From: Macrobrachium rosenbergii
Lineage: Eukaryota; Arthropoda; Malacostraca; Decapoda; Palaemonidae
Direction: 5' to 3'
Length of the DNA: 64,000 nt
Assembly (NCBI RefSeq): GCF_040412425.1
Contig: NC_089749.1
Location: forward strand, 36,799,570-36,863,569
A program made the position numbers and the translations under genes. How positions within the stretch are numbered: the first letter of the stretch is position 1; every line of letters begins with the position of its first letter. Under the pieces are notes generated by a model, which was not told the origin of the DNA, ran no database searches, and saw only the letters and a list, made by a program, of their open reading frames with translations. Shown piece after piece: positions 35,421 through 49,161 of this stretch.

Positions 35421-35840
35421 CAATTTGCTCATTTCCTGAGTTGATGTATCGCCTTTTACAGCATGATGCATTTTTCATAAACATCAAACTGCTTTCAAGT
35501 GCGTAAATATGTTATAATTGAACATCTAGGTTCTTTAATTGAACATATCTCTATTATTTTCAATTCTACCAAAAAAATTGTTTCCACCAATCTTCTCCAT
35601 TTTTTAAAAAGGAACAATTTTTAACTCCTGAAAAATTTCTGTATCTGCAAGGTTTACAAGTTATTGCAGAAAAACAGAATTTCGTCCGCCATTTTCCAAG
35701 ATGGCCGCCGTAGCACAGCCTGTATCGATGGGGACTTTTAGTATGTTCATCAGAGTGGCCTAAAGAAACCACAGACCTATGTTAATGTTCCTGCAAATCT
35801 GTTTTGTCGATTGATGTTTTTTTGCCTAAAATTCCTCGAC

Positions 35841-36672
35841 TATAAGCGCTCATTCTACAAAGTCAGTTGCGGAACTTGCAGGCACACTACACTATTCGGA
35901 TGAGGTGCAGAGCTGTATTCCCTTGTTTTTTTACAATTTTAAACGTCTTCAGTTTTAAAATGTTTATTTAAATCCTTGACAATTACCATTTTCTGCAACA
36001 AGAGATGTTTCTAAACTAGATATTACAAAATATTGCCAATGAATTTCTACTTTACTTTTAACCCTCCCCCTTTCATTTAATTTTCTTGTCAACTTCGGCA
36101 AAGCCATGCTGTTAACTTTGACATCCAGCGCTTCCCAGGTTAAAGGCTTTATAGTCTGATATACTCCCCCAGTTTTCTGTTAGGGGATTTCAGTGTCTCT
36201 AAAGTAATGTCATGATCTTTTGTTTTTGTAAAGTTTTACACTTGAATAAATGTTCGGTGCTGTACTCCTCCACGCTATGCTGCAGTTGCAGATATCACAG
36301 ACCTCGTCATTATACAGTATTTACTCCAGAAGTTAGCCTGAAGTCCTACATATTCAGCCTGGCTTTCTTCATCATAAACGCATCCTTCGTTTCCAGATCC
36401 CTTCTGTAGTAATTTCCCCCGAAGTTTTCTATGAACCTTAACTTCATTTCTTTCCTCTGCTCTTTCAAGGTCTCTTCGATATCTTGCTTAATTTTTATGT
36501 TTAGTTCCCTTTTCAATGCTTTTATGGCATATTCTTTTATTCCATTAAAGTCTGTTGTATTTAGTACATATGGTTACTAAGCTTTTTGTCCAGCACAGTC
36601 CATAGGGGCTCTTAATTGATCTTTCTATTATCTCTTTAATTCTCCTCCGAGTTTATTATGTTGTGGAAAAGC

Positions 36673-36675
<3 letters not shown>
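35841..36675. other. unassigned DNA
   Basis: Nothing recognisable on either strand. Confidence 0.3.

Positions 36676-36758
<83 letters not shown>
36676..36758. repeat. (TA)n microsatellite
   Basis: About 41 uninterrupted TA units. Confidence 0.97.
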
Positions 36759-36762
<4 letters not shown>

Positions 36763-38378
36763 CGAGGATCCTGTATTTCATTTCCTCTAGTGCATTCGTC
36801 TCGTTTGCCTTGATGCTATTCCATGCTGCTATGTTGACAAAAAATGTTGCACCAGTACTGTTTCATAGATCTTTTTCCTCACTTCTAGTGCCATATTTCC
36901 TACTTTCTTAACGTCTCCATATTTCTAATTCTCTTAGTAGGTACTCTTTCTACCTTTTGATTTCTCGTTTTGATACTTGCTTCCTTTGAGCCATTAAGTG
37001 TGTAGGCTACCATTCTCCTATGACCTAAGTATTTGTATTCGTGTACACTGCTAATTGGGCCATTTTTAACTAAAATTCCCCGTGACATAAGTTACGCGCT
37101 TTTCTACAGGATATTAAATGAGGATACTTCCAGAAATGGCTAGTCTTGTTTTTTTTTTTCCTGCTTTCTGTTGTTTTCCATGTTTCGTTTGTCACCGGCA
37201 CGTCTTTTTCTGTTAACATACTGGACCAGGACATTTGACTGTAGCTGTAAGATGAATTTTCTAGCAGTTGAAGAAAAGATAAAACCATACATAGCAACTA
37301 GTAGGCTACATTTTCAGCAGTAAACGTTTATCAACATGCCGTCACAAATACAGATTTTCTAGAAAACTGTTTTCTTATTTTCTGAATTGGAAACCATTTC
37401 TTCCAGCACCATCACAACGACTTCATCACGTCTCGTTTCCTTTAGTTCTTTCTAAAACAAAAAAGAATAATAATCGTTCATGCAGCCTTCTCAGTAAAAT
37501 CTATCTTGCGATCCACCCTTTCGTGTTAGAATCTCCTTACAGAACTCTTCTGATTATAAGGTACATAATTTTTTCGGTCCATACTCCAACATACCCCTAC
37601 ATAGGCCTATTAATCACTTCGCCCCATCGTCTGTAGGGTAAAGGCTGGTTTTATGCCAGCTTGGACTCTTGCTCATAGAGCAGCCTGAAAATAATTATGA
37701 CAGCATGTTGTTTATGTTGTTTATGATTAAGCTGGCGTTATGCCAGCGCAAGTTCTTGCTCATAGATATTTATGACAGAACGGGCTCACCCTCTTTTAAT
37801 TTCGCATGCGTAGGAAAAACTATTATATGGTGACAGGCAAATACGCGACCATGGAGTAGCTTTGTGATTGGCTGTCGAGGCTGGCAGGTCAACAAGATTT
37901 TGGCAGCGAAACCTTGCAGGGTTTCCCCCTCAAAAGAGACAAAAAGTTATTTAGTGATATGTAACTTATTATAGATGGTTTTTTGCTGCAATGAATAAAT
38001 TACAAATCATACATAAAGTCTGCATATACAATTTGAAGATAAGTTGAGTAATAATGAAATATTTCTTCTGTGTAGGGTTCATTAATTAAGCAGTCCCTTA
38101 TTATGACCTGCCCAATAATTTGTCATTCTTCTGATCTGTGTTTATTATGTAACTATAATTAATTCAGAGAACCCTTGAGTTTTACGTAATCTTCCCTCAC
38201 ATGAAGAAGGCCCTAAGCCCAGAATTTCCCTTGATTTATTCAGTCTATTTAGTCAGATGTTTTAATAAAATACAGTAGATTTCTTGATAATGTAAAGAAG
38301 TCCCAGCATTTATCCATTGCCTCCCAGAATCCTGTAAGTATCAAAGGTAAACACGTAGGAATATATATATGCAAACAC
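36759..38378. other. unassigned DNA with one short duplication
   Basis: At 37640-37790 a segment with TTTATGCCAGC and TCTTGCTCATAGA is repeated about 100 bp apart. No gene recognised. Confidence 0.3.
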
Positions 38379-38490
<112 letters not shown>

Positions 38491-39399
38491 GTGTATGTAT
38501 GTATGTATATGCACATCCTTTTCATATGTTAGTTGGCACCTCACTAAGGTGATAACAATCTCTTTACATGCAAGTGAGGAAAAGGATGAGATCGCAAGCC
38601 TCAAGCTCCTCTCTATCCTCCACATGAGAACAGAACTCCCTACACCTGTTAACCACAGCCACTATAATTATGTTATATGTCAATGAGTGAAAGAATGATA
38701 ATGGAACAATATTTCCTAAATGAAGAAATTCAGTGTCATTTATATAAGAATAGAATATCTCTCATTTTGCAGTGAATACCTCGAACACAAAGACGAAAGC
38801 TGAAATTCATTGCTGACAATTTTCAAGTTTTGTTTCTGTCACAACTTCACCTTCCCAAATTATTATTTTCAATCGGCAAGAGGAAAGGTTCCCTTGATTT
38901 CAGGTCATGTAGATCCCCTTCCACTGGGATGAATGAATTGTGGGATCCTGGCATCCACAGATTCTCATCCCAACAGGATCTGCGCATTAAGAAGTAAAAG
39001 AGAAAAGAAAGTATGAGTGGCCAAAGGCACTAGAATGAAGGGATGTAATAAGCTGAGTAAATCAGGGGCCAAGCTGAAAGGTTAACATAACTACAATCAG
39101 GAATTGATTCTTTGCTTATGAATCCTCACAATCTATTCTCCCATGAATTACAAATATAAAGTTTTTATGATAAACTAAAAATAGGTTTTCCTTGTAACTT
39201 TCTGAAGAAGTGTACCAGAGTTTTTAGAAACATGATTTATTTGGTAATCTTTAATTGTTGTAAATCTGTTGTTTCCGGCTGCCATATCATTTTTTCCTTG
39301 ATATAATGTTCTCTAACAGCATAATTCATGACGAAAAGAATCAAGACTCAATTTCAAATAGGTCATTACAGCGTGAGGATTGCATAACGGCTATGCCCT

Positions 39400-40290
39400 C
39401 ATAATTACTCTCAACCATGAGGAGATGGTATTCTTTCGATTCTCCCACTTCTCTTGAACCGTACTAGGGACAGTCTACTGCAGGTCGGTCTATGAGGGGT
39501 TGTAAGTCTGAGGAAGGTCCTCAAAACCCTCACCGGGCATAGTAACATCTTTTCTTTTTTGTCTCCCACTAAGTCCTTTAAGGAGGGGATGGAAAAATAT
39601 CAAATCTTGGGTCATGAGTGGCTGGGTTCTGGGTCTTCATAACGAACTCTGGAAAGAATGTGAACCCCACAGACATCCAACCATGTGAGTGGGTGGGCAT
39701 GTAACTCCCACCCTCTTTGCTGAAGCCAAGGTCAACAGGAACACTGTCTTCAATGTCAAGTCCCAGTTCGATGCACTTCTGAGGGGCTCATAGGGTGGTC
39801 ATCTCAGGGAGGCTAGGAGATTGGTTACATCTCACTTGGGGGGTTTCAGTTCACGAGGGTAGCAACTCCTTTTGAAGTTTTTAATTACGTCCGACAACTC
39901 CCATGAAGACAAAAGGTGTATGCACCTGGGGTTGAATACTTGGGTCAGGGAGGTCCTATGTCCCTTGATTGCTGACACTGACAGGGACTCATAATGCAAG
40001 AAGAAGAGGATAAATGCCACATCCCTCACAGACGCTTTGAAGAGAAAACCTTCCAATTTCCCAGGCACAGTTTCCCAAGGATGAGGGGTTCAGAGATGGC
40101 CTTCTCAACTTTCCCTGAAAAACTGTACTTTCTAAGGAGCTGCTGGATAGCCTCCACCTGTGAAACTGGAGGGAGGCCACTGCTTGATGATACCACCTGC
40201 TGTGTTCTTGCTTCAGTAGGGTTGGGGTGAGTGGGAGTTTCCTTGGTACGTCCCAGCAAGTGGAGGAGGTCCGTTTACTATTCTGCATGG
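39400..40290 (-). pseudogene. DIRS-like element C: tyrosine recombinase
   Basis: Minus strand. FLHYESLSVSAIKGHRTSLT lies at 39950-40010 and matches the recombinase core of element B (FSVAAIKGYGAML). Further along, CPVRVLRTFLRLTT (about 39500-39545) matches CPVRALRIYLNRT. These blocks are in different frames, so the gene is broken. The H-x-x-R end was not found; it may be lost. Confidence 0.75.
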
Positions 40291-40499
40291 GGCCACTTCA
40301 GAGCTACAAGTGTCATTCTCAGCCCTAGGGACACAGACAGCCTGTTTGTAACTTCCTCACTTGGCTGAATGGGGGAAAGGCATACACTTCCAGGGGTGCT
40401 GAAAAGGCATCTTGTGGGGCAGCCCTATGGTCAGGGGCTGGGGAACAGAACACGGGTCCCCCCACAACTTGAACAACCTATCTGTCACTCCTTGTTCCA

Positions 40500-41800
40500 A
40501 GGACTATTCTGTCCCTACTATCTGGTCCGCCCTGCTTAAGTGATCTGTGCAGTATTCTTCATTCCAGGGATGCATCTGGCTGACAGCAGTAGTCCCCTGG
40601 TCTTTGACCACTGGTGATTCTCCACTGCCAAGGCATTCAGGTTGTGAGACTGTTCCTCCCGGTTTGTTTACGTAAGCAACCATTGAGTTACTGTCGTTCA
40701 TCACGACTCTGGACTTGTTTTGGAGGAGAGCTTGGAAAGTTTGGAGTACCAGCCAGACTGCCCACATCCCCAGGACACTGATGTGTTGCCTTTGCTGTTC
40801 CTCATCCTGAGTCCCTGAAAAGCAGATGGTGTTCAGGTGGGTGCCCCATCCCCTTTGTGATGCGTCCGAGAATACCAGCATTTCCAGGGGTGGGCAACTT
40901 AGCTTTACCCCTTACAGGTAGTTCTTCAGATCCCTCCACAAGTCCTGCCCCCTAGATACCAACTTCTTTAAGGATATGAGATGACTTACCAGGACCTGCC
41001 ACTGCTTCATTGGTTGAAGGAAGTTTGACAGGAAGGGTTTGGACACCTTTAGTAGCTTGTCTAACCTTTCATGTGATGGATAGGTCTTTGTCCCTCACCA
41101 TGTCGATCCACATACTCAGGTTTTTGGTTCTCTGTTTGGGAACTAGGTTGATATCTTCTGGTTGAATAGAATTCCAGAATGCTTGTATAGTGCCAGGATC
41201 TTGTCCCTGTCCTTCTCAGTTTTCTGCACTAAGTGTGCCAGCATGAGCCAGTCATCCAGGTACCTTCAGAGTCTGACACCCTTCCTGTGGGCCCATTCTG
41301 ACAGGCTGAAGCAGAGGGCCCTGAACTGGTATGTGATACTGTGGGAGACAAACCTCAGGAACTTCCTATTGGAGGGGTGTATTGGGATGTGGAGGTAAGC
41401 GCCCTAAAAGTCTGTCAAGATCATGAAGTCTCCTTCACTGATCGATGCTAAGACTAACTGTGCTGTCTCCACCTTGAACGGGGTCAGCCGAAAAAGGCAT
41501 TCAGGGTTGATAGATCTATGACTGATGTCCACCTCCCCAATGCTTCCTCCACTAGGAAGAGGTGGCTGTGGAAGCCCTGTGTGCTGCTCTCTACCTCATC
41601 TATTGGCTCCTTCCATAGTGTGCCTCTGACATCCTGCTGCCAGGTCCTCTTCTTTGGCAAGTTGTTCTGGTAGGAGGAGGAACAGGCTGGTTCTGAAGAC
41701 AGTGGTGGTTTCTGCTTGAAGGGTAGAACATACCCCTTCCTGAGGGCATGGACTGTCCACACCTCTGCTCAACACCTTTGCATAACAACCACTTGCTCCC
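40500..41800 (-). pseudogene. DIRS-like element C: reverse transcriptase and RNase H
   Basis: Minus strand. The RT start lies at 41484-41762: LRKGYVLPFKQKPPL, then GFHSHLFLVEEALGRWTSVI and DLSTLNAF. RNase H lies at 40504-40881: LVFSDASQRGWGTHLNTICF, QHISVLGMWAVWL, NDSNSMVAYVNKPGGT and HLSRADQI. Order and motifs are as in element B. The YxDDWL box region (about 41200-41260) is out of frame. The copy is more diverged than A and B. Confidence 0.75.
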
Positions 41801-43560
41801 CAGACAGCAGCCATCTTCTGCTGGTCTAGGTGTGAGAGACATTTTGTCTCATCTCGATCATCCTCTCTTCCCCATCCTGTTCTGGCTACTGGGTCTGCGG
41901 GGTTGAGTGGCATGAAATGACTGGCCTGCATCATTTTCCCTGAGGAGCTGCTAGGTTTTGGGGCCAGTATTGGGGAAGAAATGTCTATCCAATGGAGGGA
42001 GGAAGTCTAGATTGATGGCCAGAAATGGTGGGCCATCCTCGCTGGACTGGCTCACCCGATGTTGAGGAGAGTGAGTCCTTAACATCTCTCCTGTCCACTA
42101 CTGCCTGGTTCAACATGTCTGAGGGGAAGAAGTAAGGCGAGTCCAGGAGAGGAATGTTTCACAGGCTCAGCCAACAATCCAGTGAGATGCTTCTGAACTA
42201 ATGTTAATATCGTCTCTCTCCTTTTGAGGATAACATTCGCCCATGCATGGGTTATATGTTTAGCCCTGTAGGACAAAGCCTTACCTGCCAGGGCCATATT
42301 TTCCCTCATGGAGTGCCAGTTCTGGTGGAATGAGTTCCTTCATCACTTCCACCCCAGCTCCCTGGCACCTGTCAAGCCAGGAGATAGTTCTCAATGTCCT
42401 TCCCAGTAAGACCTCTAGGTTAGTCATCTCTACACTGGTAAACTTTGAGGAGAGTTGCTGGAAACTCTCCAGTGGGACATTACTAGAGAGGTGGTAAACT
42501 GCCAAGCTTAATGTCCTCAGTAAGGCACAGGAGTCTTCTGATGTGTAACACTTTGCCTGGTGGTGGACCAGTAGAGTGAGCAATTTCTGTGACCTGGAGG
42601 AGGTCAAGGAGCATTCTTCTCCCACCATCAGGCTATCAACATCTTTTATACCTCCTGTAATTAATGGTGACCACAGAAGCTGTACTGTTTGCTCCATCTC
42701 CAGAAGACTGTCCACCATAGCTCCAAAAAGTAGATGGAAGGGTACTCTTCCAGAGTGTGGATGTCCATTTTGGGAAGCCCCAGTGTTCTGTGGATCTGAA
42801 GGACAAATTCCACAAAGCCCTTCTCTTCATCTAGTACCTCTAGGAGTGAGGGCTCTATCCTGTCCTCCAGGTCTGCCATAACTGTTAGTGTAGTGGGTCC
42901 CAGTGTGGCAGGGTCTCTGCTCCATTCTATCAAGCTGTTGTCTGAGCATACCTGATGGGTGGAGGGTACATGGTACCGGGTTTACCTGTGCTCTCCTGAC
43001 TTGGTGACCAGGGCTATGGTAAGATGAGGTATACGACCCCATTCTGTTCCTGTCTGATTTCATGGAAGGTTGCTTCTGTACTTTGCATCCCGAGAGAGAC
43101 CAGCGATCTTGCTGGTCCTACCAACCCTGTCTTGTCTCAATGAAGGGTGTCGGAAGCAGTGTGAGGAGGAGTGTTATGCTCCTCTGTCTGGTCCAGCCTC
43201 CACAGTGGAGACATCTCCTCAATCTGCTTCCCAAGTGAGAGTGGGGAGATGCTGAGGAGGACTGGTAGAGCAAATCATTCCTTTGTTGGTGGAGGTGACT
43301 CTGTGCTGACTTGTTGGAGTAGCCAGACACTCCTTCTTGAGTGAACCTTCAGTGGCAAAGATTTTGTTGAGGTTGATGATGTTACTGACAATGACTGGGA
43401 GGAGGAGTTGACTGTATTGCCAGAGATCTCTGTCTCAACCAGCTTGGAGGCTCACTGGTCCACTCTTCCCTCCTCTGGTAACTGACTAGCTGGGAGGGAC
43501 TGTACAGTGAATCCAGTCTTCTTGTCTTGTTGTCCCTGGAAAAACACACATGAGCACAGA
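41801..43560 (-). pseudogene. DIRS-like element C: ORF1 (Gag-like) region
   Basis: Minus-strand open blocks upstream of the RT include 42281-42718, which is Leu/Ser-rich with a helical look. Others lie at 42827-43063 and 43118-43330. No domain is named. Position before the RT and base composition shared with the pol part support ORF1. It is broken by stops. Confidence 0.5.
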
Positions 43561-45770
43561 AAAAACAATCCAATGATTCAGGTAATATTGGAGATGTAAT
43601 CTTAGATTTAGATATCAGGTGTAGAATAGATTCAGCAACTTAGTCAGAAACAATAAAGAAATAGTAGGAACGACCACTGTAAAACCAGAAGTGTGCAAAA
43701 TATATAGCAGCTGAGAACACAAATGGGAGATGATCAGCCATTGGTCGCTGTGACCATGGCCTTCTTCTTCCATTTTGTTTTTCAGAGATTTTACCCACTG
43801 AAGGGTGACAAGCACACTAATATTCCATATATGAAGGGAAGCTTTGTAATGTTTTCGAAACAAAACATGCATTGAGTGGGTTCCACCAAAATGTACAAAA
43901 GCTTACTACAAGGCTTATCCTTGCCTTAAAGCAAAGAAAATTTTTTAAATGTCTATTCCCACAGCTAGACCTTTTTTTTAGTAGCAATTTTGATATTCAC
44001 ACATCCTGCCATTGTATAAGTATTAACTGTTGGGTTATATCATATGTTTAGTCCTAATGTCAGGTTGTAAACTAAGCACACACACTAACCATCCCACACT
44101 GAATCACACCAAAAACACCTCAAAAGGCACTATAATTAAGTAACTCTAATGCTATTTAACACCACACTTTGTCACTAAATGGAATGATTATTCAGAGAGT
44201 GAAGACACAGGCTGTGAGGATAAGAATGCTTAGGCGCCATAGATTTAAAGGGCTCTTAAATAAAAAAAAAAAAACAGTTTGCAAAACTCTCTTAAGAACA
44301 TTTCTGAGTTAGGTTTTGACACTGAAATCCAAAGCTTTAAAAAAATATATAATACCTGAATGATATCCTTACGTCGAAATTCTGGCTGTGGGTTGCGGGA
44401 AGGAGTGGCAAGAAAAGTTGAGCATGTCTGTCTTTCAGGTTCCCAATAGGTGTGCTGTGACCAGGATGTAATCTGCAGTGTAGGTTTTCTGCGCAGATGG
44501 GACAACTCAGTTTTGCGGTTTGAGCTCGATTTCCAGAACATCTTGCGGACTGGAGAAGACATTTAGGTTTTTGAGTCTGGAATGCTTTTCTGTAATGAGA
44601 TGTGTATACTGGGTCTCAGTTATATTCAGAAGAAAGTGAAAGAGCATGTCACTTTTCACCAGAATGCCGAATTTTGATTAGTGTAATATTTCTTGCCCCA
44701 GTTTTACTAATACATATTATTACCCAAAATTGACTCATTATTACCGTTATAGAACCATTTTTTAAGAATAAAATTCTTTATCGGGTTTTTATGGTCATTA
44801 ATGAATATCTGTTAAAGACGACCATGTAGTGTAGAGTCACCTTGATGCAGTCGGTTAAACTATCACACCCATTTGCCCACTAATTCCACAAATCCAGGCA
44901 CCAGCCGGCCCCCTGCCTCCGCCCCTCTTATTAAGTGATCAGCGTATTCACTGACTGCATCTCTACCGTCAATGCCAACCGTTAGCAAAACCAATAGATT
45001 ATCTTAGCTGAAATCATCGACCATAATTGCCGTCACACCAGTTAATCTTACGAAATCACTCAATCAATCACCCTTAGATATAATCACTCCTGGATTATTG
45101 TCTAATGCTTAAATCGATGTTGAATTTTGTTTTAGTTTTTCCAATATACTGAAGCTACCCTATCATCAAGTTTGTATTTCTCTATATTGATTAATATAAA
45201 GAGTTCCTATAAAACAACATATTGATACAAGTCTATACGTCAACTTCATAAGTAAGGCGTATGTAGATTGTAGTGAATAGCTGAAAGGATCAAATGTATT
45301 GCACAAGGTAGATTGGCTTCGGAATAAGAAGGCCAAAATTTAAAGTGCAAAATTCCCTCAGACAATCAGTCGTTTGTGACTATAAGAGTTATTTTAAACC
45401 AATGATTAACAATAAAAATATAATCAAATATAATAAAGATATAAAAATATTATTTTTAACCAGAATGCCGAATTTGATGATTAGTGTAAAATATTTCAAC
45501 CCCATTGTTTTAATTTTTCTTTTTACCGATTCATGATCTTAGTTACCTGATATAGAAACTACATTTTTTAAATCAAATTCTTTAGTCAGTGGGTTTTATG
45601 GTACTAGTGGCATACTACACAAGAGTGTTTATTTTTATGCCAAACACGAAAAGAAAGTTCTCTAAGTACAAACATTGTTTCAGTTACACTTTACAAGAAC
45701 TCGTGCAACTTCAGAACAAATCTGTATTGGTATATTTCATTTAATTTAGCCTTAATGTTCTCTACAGTTT
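43561..45770. other. unassigned DNA with one exon-like block
   Basis: A minus-strand block at 44347-44562 starts with ATG (MSSPVRKMFWKSSSNRKTEL) and stays open for about 70 codons. It ends at CAG|GTATTA, which could be a donor. No family is recognised and no second exon was found. The rest is AT-rich without features. Confidence 0.25.
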
Positions 45771-45775
45771 ATGTA

Positions 45776-46779
<1,004 letters not shown>

Positions 46780-47391
46780 TGTAAAGTCCCGCTCAACGCG
46801 TTCTCTGTTTTCTGCGGTGCCTTCACATTGACCTAAGGTCGATCAGAATCAGGGCCGGATTAAGCTGGTGGGAGGCCTGGGGCCCACTCTGGTGGGAGGC
46901 CCCCTTTCCAACTCCTATTGCATACACTACAAACTATAGTCTGTATTAAAACTATATTATAAACTATAGTCTATATACAAACTATATTATTAAATTAAAA
47001 TGTATTGTTTTATTGGTGGGAGGCCCCCTCTTGATGGGTGGCCCGGGGCCCAGGCCCCTGTGCCCCCTCTTTAATCCGGCTCTGATCAGAATATATATTT
47101 ATCACCATAATTGTAAATTGTATACATGTTGTCTTTCTAAACAAACATGCTTTATGTACAAGTAACGAGTTATTTATGTTATGTGTCAGACATTATTGAT
47201 CACTATATATTTTCTGTATGCCTGTCCTGTTTTTGTAAGAAATTAGTTTGACCTCAGGTCACCTGTAAATCTTTGTACCAGTGGTCTCTGTAAACTACGC
47301 AGACATCCGCATCCCGCTTTATAAGTAGCTCGCTTCATCAGTAAACCAGCGGTACTTGTCTTCCTGCTCATTATTTCGCACCTTTCTCATA
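46780..47391 (+). mobile_element. LTR 1 of a TRIM-like gypsy relic (split by a hAT MITE)
   Basis: Starts TGTAAAGTCCCGCTCAACG and ends just before GTGGTGACC. Taking out the 235-bp MITE and one 8-bp target copy leaves 369 bp, against 368 bp for LTR 2. It contains GACCTCAGGTCACCTGTA, a TTTATAAG TATA-like box and TAAACCAGC, as in LTR 2. Confidence 0.8.
46850..47084. mobile_element. hAT-type MITE with 8-bp target duplication
   Basis: A 235-bp element. The left end CAGGGCCGGATTAA and the right end TTAATCCGGCTCTG are inverted. ATCAGAAT is repeated perfectly on both sides (46842-46849, 47085-47092). An 8-bp duplication with CAGGG-type ends is the hAT signature. The interior has GGTGGGAGGCC and GGGGCCCA motifs but no coding. 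Confidence 0.92.
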
Positions 47392-47746
47392 GTGGTGACC
47401 CCCGGAGTGGTTCCCGGGAGCCATTAACGGACCCAAACGGCGACTAAGTCTTGGCCCAATGAACCTAATCCACACCTCTAATGGACTAACTGCGATGCTC
47501 TAACAAAGTGTTCGGGCGTTAACCGACCCTTATCGGCAGGTTGCCAGCGTCATTAGCGGACCCACATGGCAAGCTCCCCCAGCATGTATTGGCGTGAATA
47601 TTCCCTCACACTCCAAGTGAGAGCACGAAATGAGCATGGACGCAGACATTCCCAACCACGTACAAATTACCGTGAAAATCTCGGAGGCAGACACCTCCCT
47701 CCCGCACGCACCTTCACACCGGTACCACTGCCCCACACAATGACCC
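47392..47746 (+). mobile_element. leader and gag start between LTR 1 and LTR 2
   Basis: A 355-bp internal segment. It begins with the GTGGTGACCC primer-site region and carries GCCATTAACGGACCC-type leader sequence. It reaches an ATG at about 47637 (MDADIPNHV), like the gag start of the full element at 51127. It then runs straight into LTR 2, so the rest of gag and all of pol are absent. Confidence 0.75.
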
Positions 47747-48114
47747 TGTAAAGTCCCCGCTCAACGGGTTTTCTGTGGTGAACCTCCCGTTTTCTGCGGT
47801 GCCTTTCCCACAAGCCTAGGGCACGCTAAATAGCCACATTTTTATCTATGTAAATATGTATCCATTACTGATTTATTTATACCTGTTTTCATTGTACATG
47901 TGTCAGAACATTATTGTGTCAATTCTTGTACTTTTACTTTTCATGTCATTTGTATTTACCCGTCCTGTGTCACATCGAGAACAATTGACCTCAGGTCACC
48001 TGTATCCTATTGTATGCCTTTGTATGAAATCCACACGCCACTTTATAAGACGACCTGCTTTCTCAATAAACCAGCAGTACTTTTCCACCTGCTCCTTATT
48101 TTGCACCTCTTACA
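47747..48114 (+). mobile_element. LTR 2 of the TRIM-like gypsy relic
   Basis: 368 bp, from TGTAAAGTCCCCGCTCAACG to CCTCTTACA, followed by GTGGTGACC. It holds TTTATAAG as a TATA-like box and AATAAA as a possible poly(A) signal near 48065. Confidence 0.85.
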
Positions 48115-48625
48115 GTGGTGACCTCCTGGAGTGGTTCCCGAAGCCATTAGCGGACTCATACAGCAACTTAGTCTTGGCTTCATGAACTACCCCATGCCCT
48201 AACGGCCTAAATACGGTGCTCTAACAAAGTGTTCGTGCGTGCCAACTCTCATCGACAGATCACCAGCGTCATTAGTGGACCCACATGGTGCGCTCCTACG
48301 TGCGTATTGACGAGAGTGTAACCCACTCCAAGTAAGAGTGCAGTAGTGAGTATGGACGCAGACATTCCCTCCCACATACAAATAACCGCAAACTTAGCGG
48401 ACTCAGATATCTCCCTTGCGCACAACCCGCCCACGCCCTCCCCCATGCCAAGACTCTCCTACAAGCCTAGGTCAGGCCAAATAGCCACATTTTTATCTAT
48501 GTAAATATGTATCTGTTACTGATTTATTTATGCCTGTTTACTTTTTTATGTGTGTCAGAGTGTTGTTGTGTCAATTCTTGTAATCTGATCTTTTATGTTA
48601 TTTGTGTTTGCTTGTCCGAATTCAT
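48115..48625 (+). mobile_element. second leader segment and truncated LTR 3
   Basis: 48115-48460 repeats the leader and gag start (ATGGACGCAGACATTCCCTC at about 48351). 48461-48625 repeats LTR 2 from ACAAGCCTAGG onward (ATAGCCACATTTTTATCTATG and so on). It lacks the first 64 bases of the LTR, and the segment stops near the gypsy-2 fragment. Confidence 0.75.
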
Positions 48626-48876
48626 CAGTTGGTTTTTTTAGTCTGTGTATGAGACTTTCTATTGAATACTTCTTCTGGGAGTGTCATCATGACTATGTCT
48701 GATTTTGTAGCATCGCCTGAAATGCATGCCATGTGAAAATGCGCGTCTGCGCACCGGAACCATGATGCTGTGTTTTGGTGCAAGAACGGGGGAAGTTTGA
48801 CTGTGTCTGGCTTTGTCGGTGAGAGCGGCGTGCAGATGATGCTCACGGGTTTGCATTGAGGTTCTACCTCTGACAT
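48626..48876 (-). pseudogene. gypsy lineage 2: truncated gag N-terminus
   Basis: Minus strand, ATG at 48876. It encodes VKLPPFLHQNTASWFRCADA and continues HFHMACISGD through LPEEVF. This is the start of a Ty3/gypsy Gag, parallel to LKLPPF...WLCRVESHF in the element at 51127. The frame ends after about 83 codons where the TRIM-like sequence begins. It is followed upstream by a leader (48877-49161) and a 5' LTR. Confidence 0.7.
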
Positions 48877-49161
48877 CTTGACTGCTCATGCACCAAAACA
48901 TGGGAAAATGCGCCGTATTGAGTCCCTTAATGGTGCTGATTTGTTCGAGAGGTCGAATGAAGTGCCAAAACATGCCCTTGTGGGTACGCTGTATTTAGTC
49001 CGTTAATGGCATGGTTTCCGTTGGGCAGGGTGCTATCAGAGGCCTAAACTTTATGCCGTAGTTAGTCCACTAAAGGCTCTCTGATGGTAGGGTGCTGCCG
49101 TAGTTAGTCCGTTAATGGCTGGCCAAAACTGCGCTACCTGTCCCTGATCCGGGGTCAACAG

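Noticed and set aside
36663..36911. Open frames made of (TA)n or (AAT)n repeats (Tyr-Ile or Asn/Tyr runs), also at 35247-35471, 38310-38686 and 45752-45970
   Set aside because: They are translations of microsatellites, not genes.
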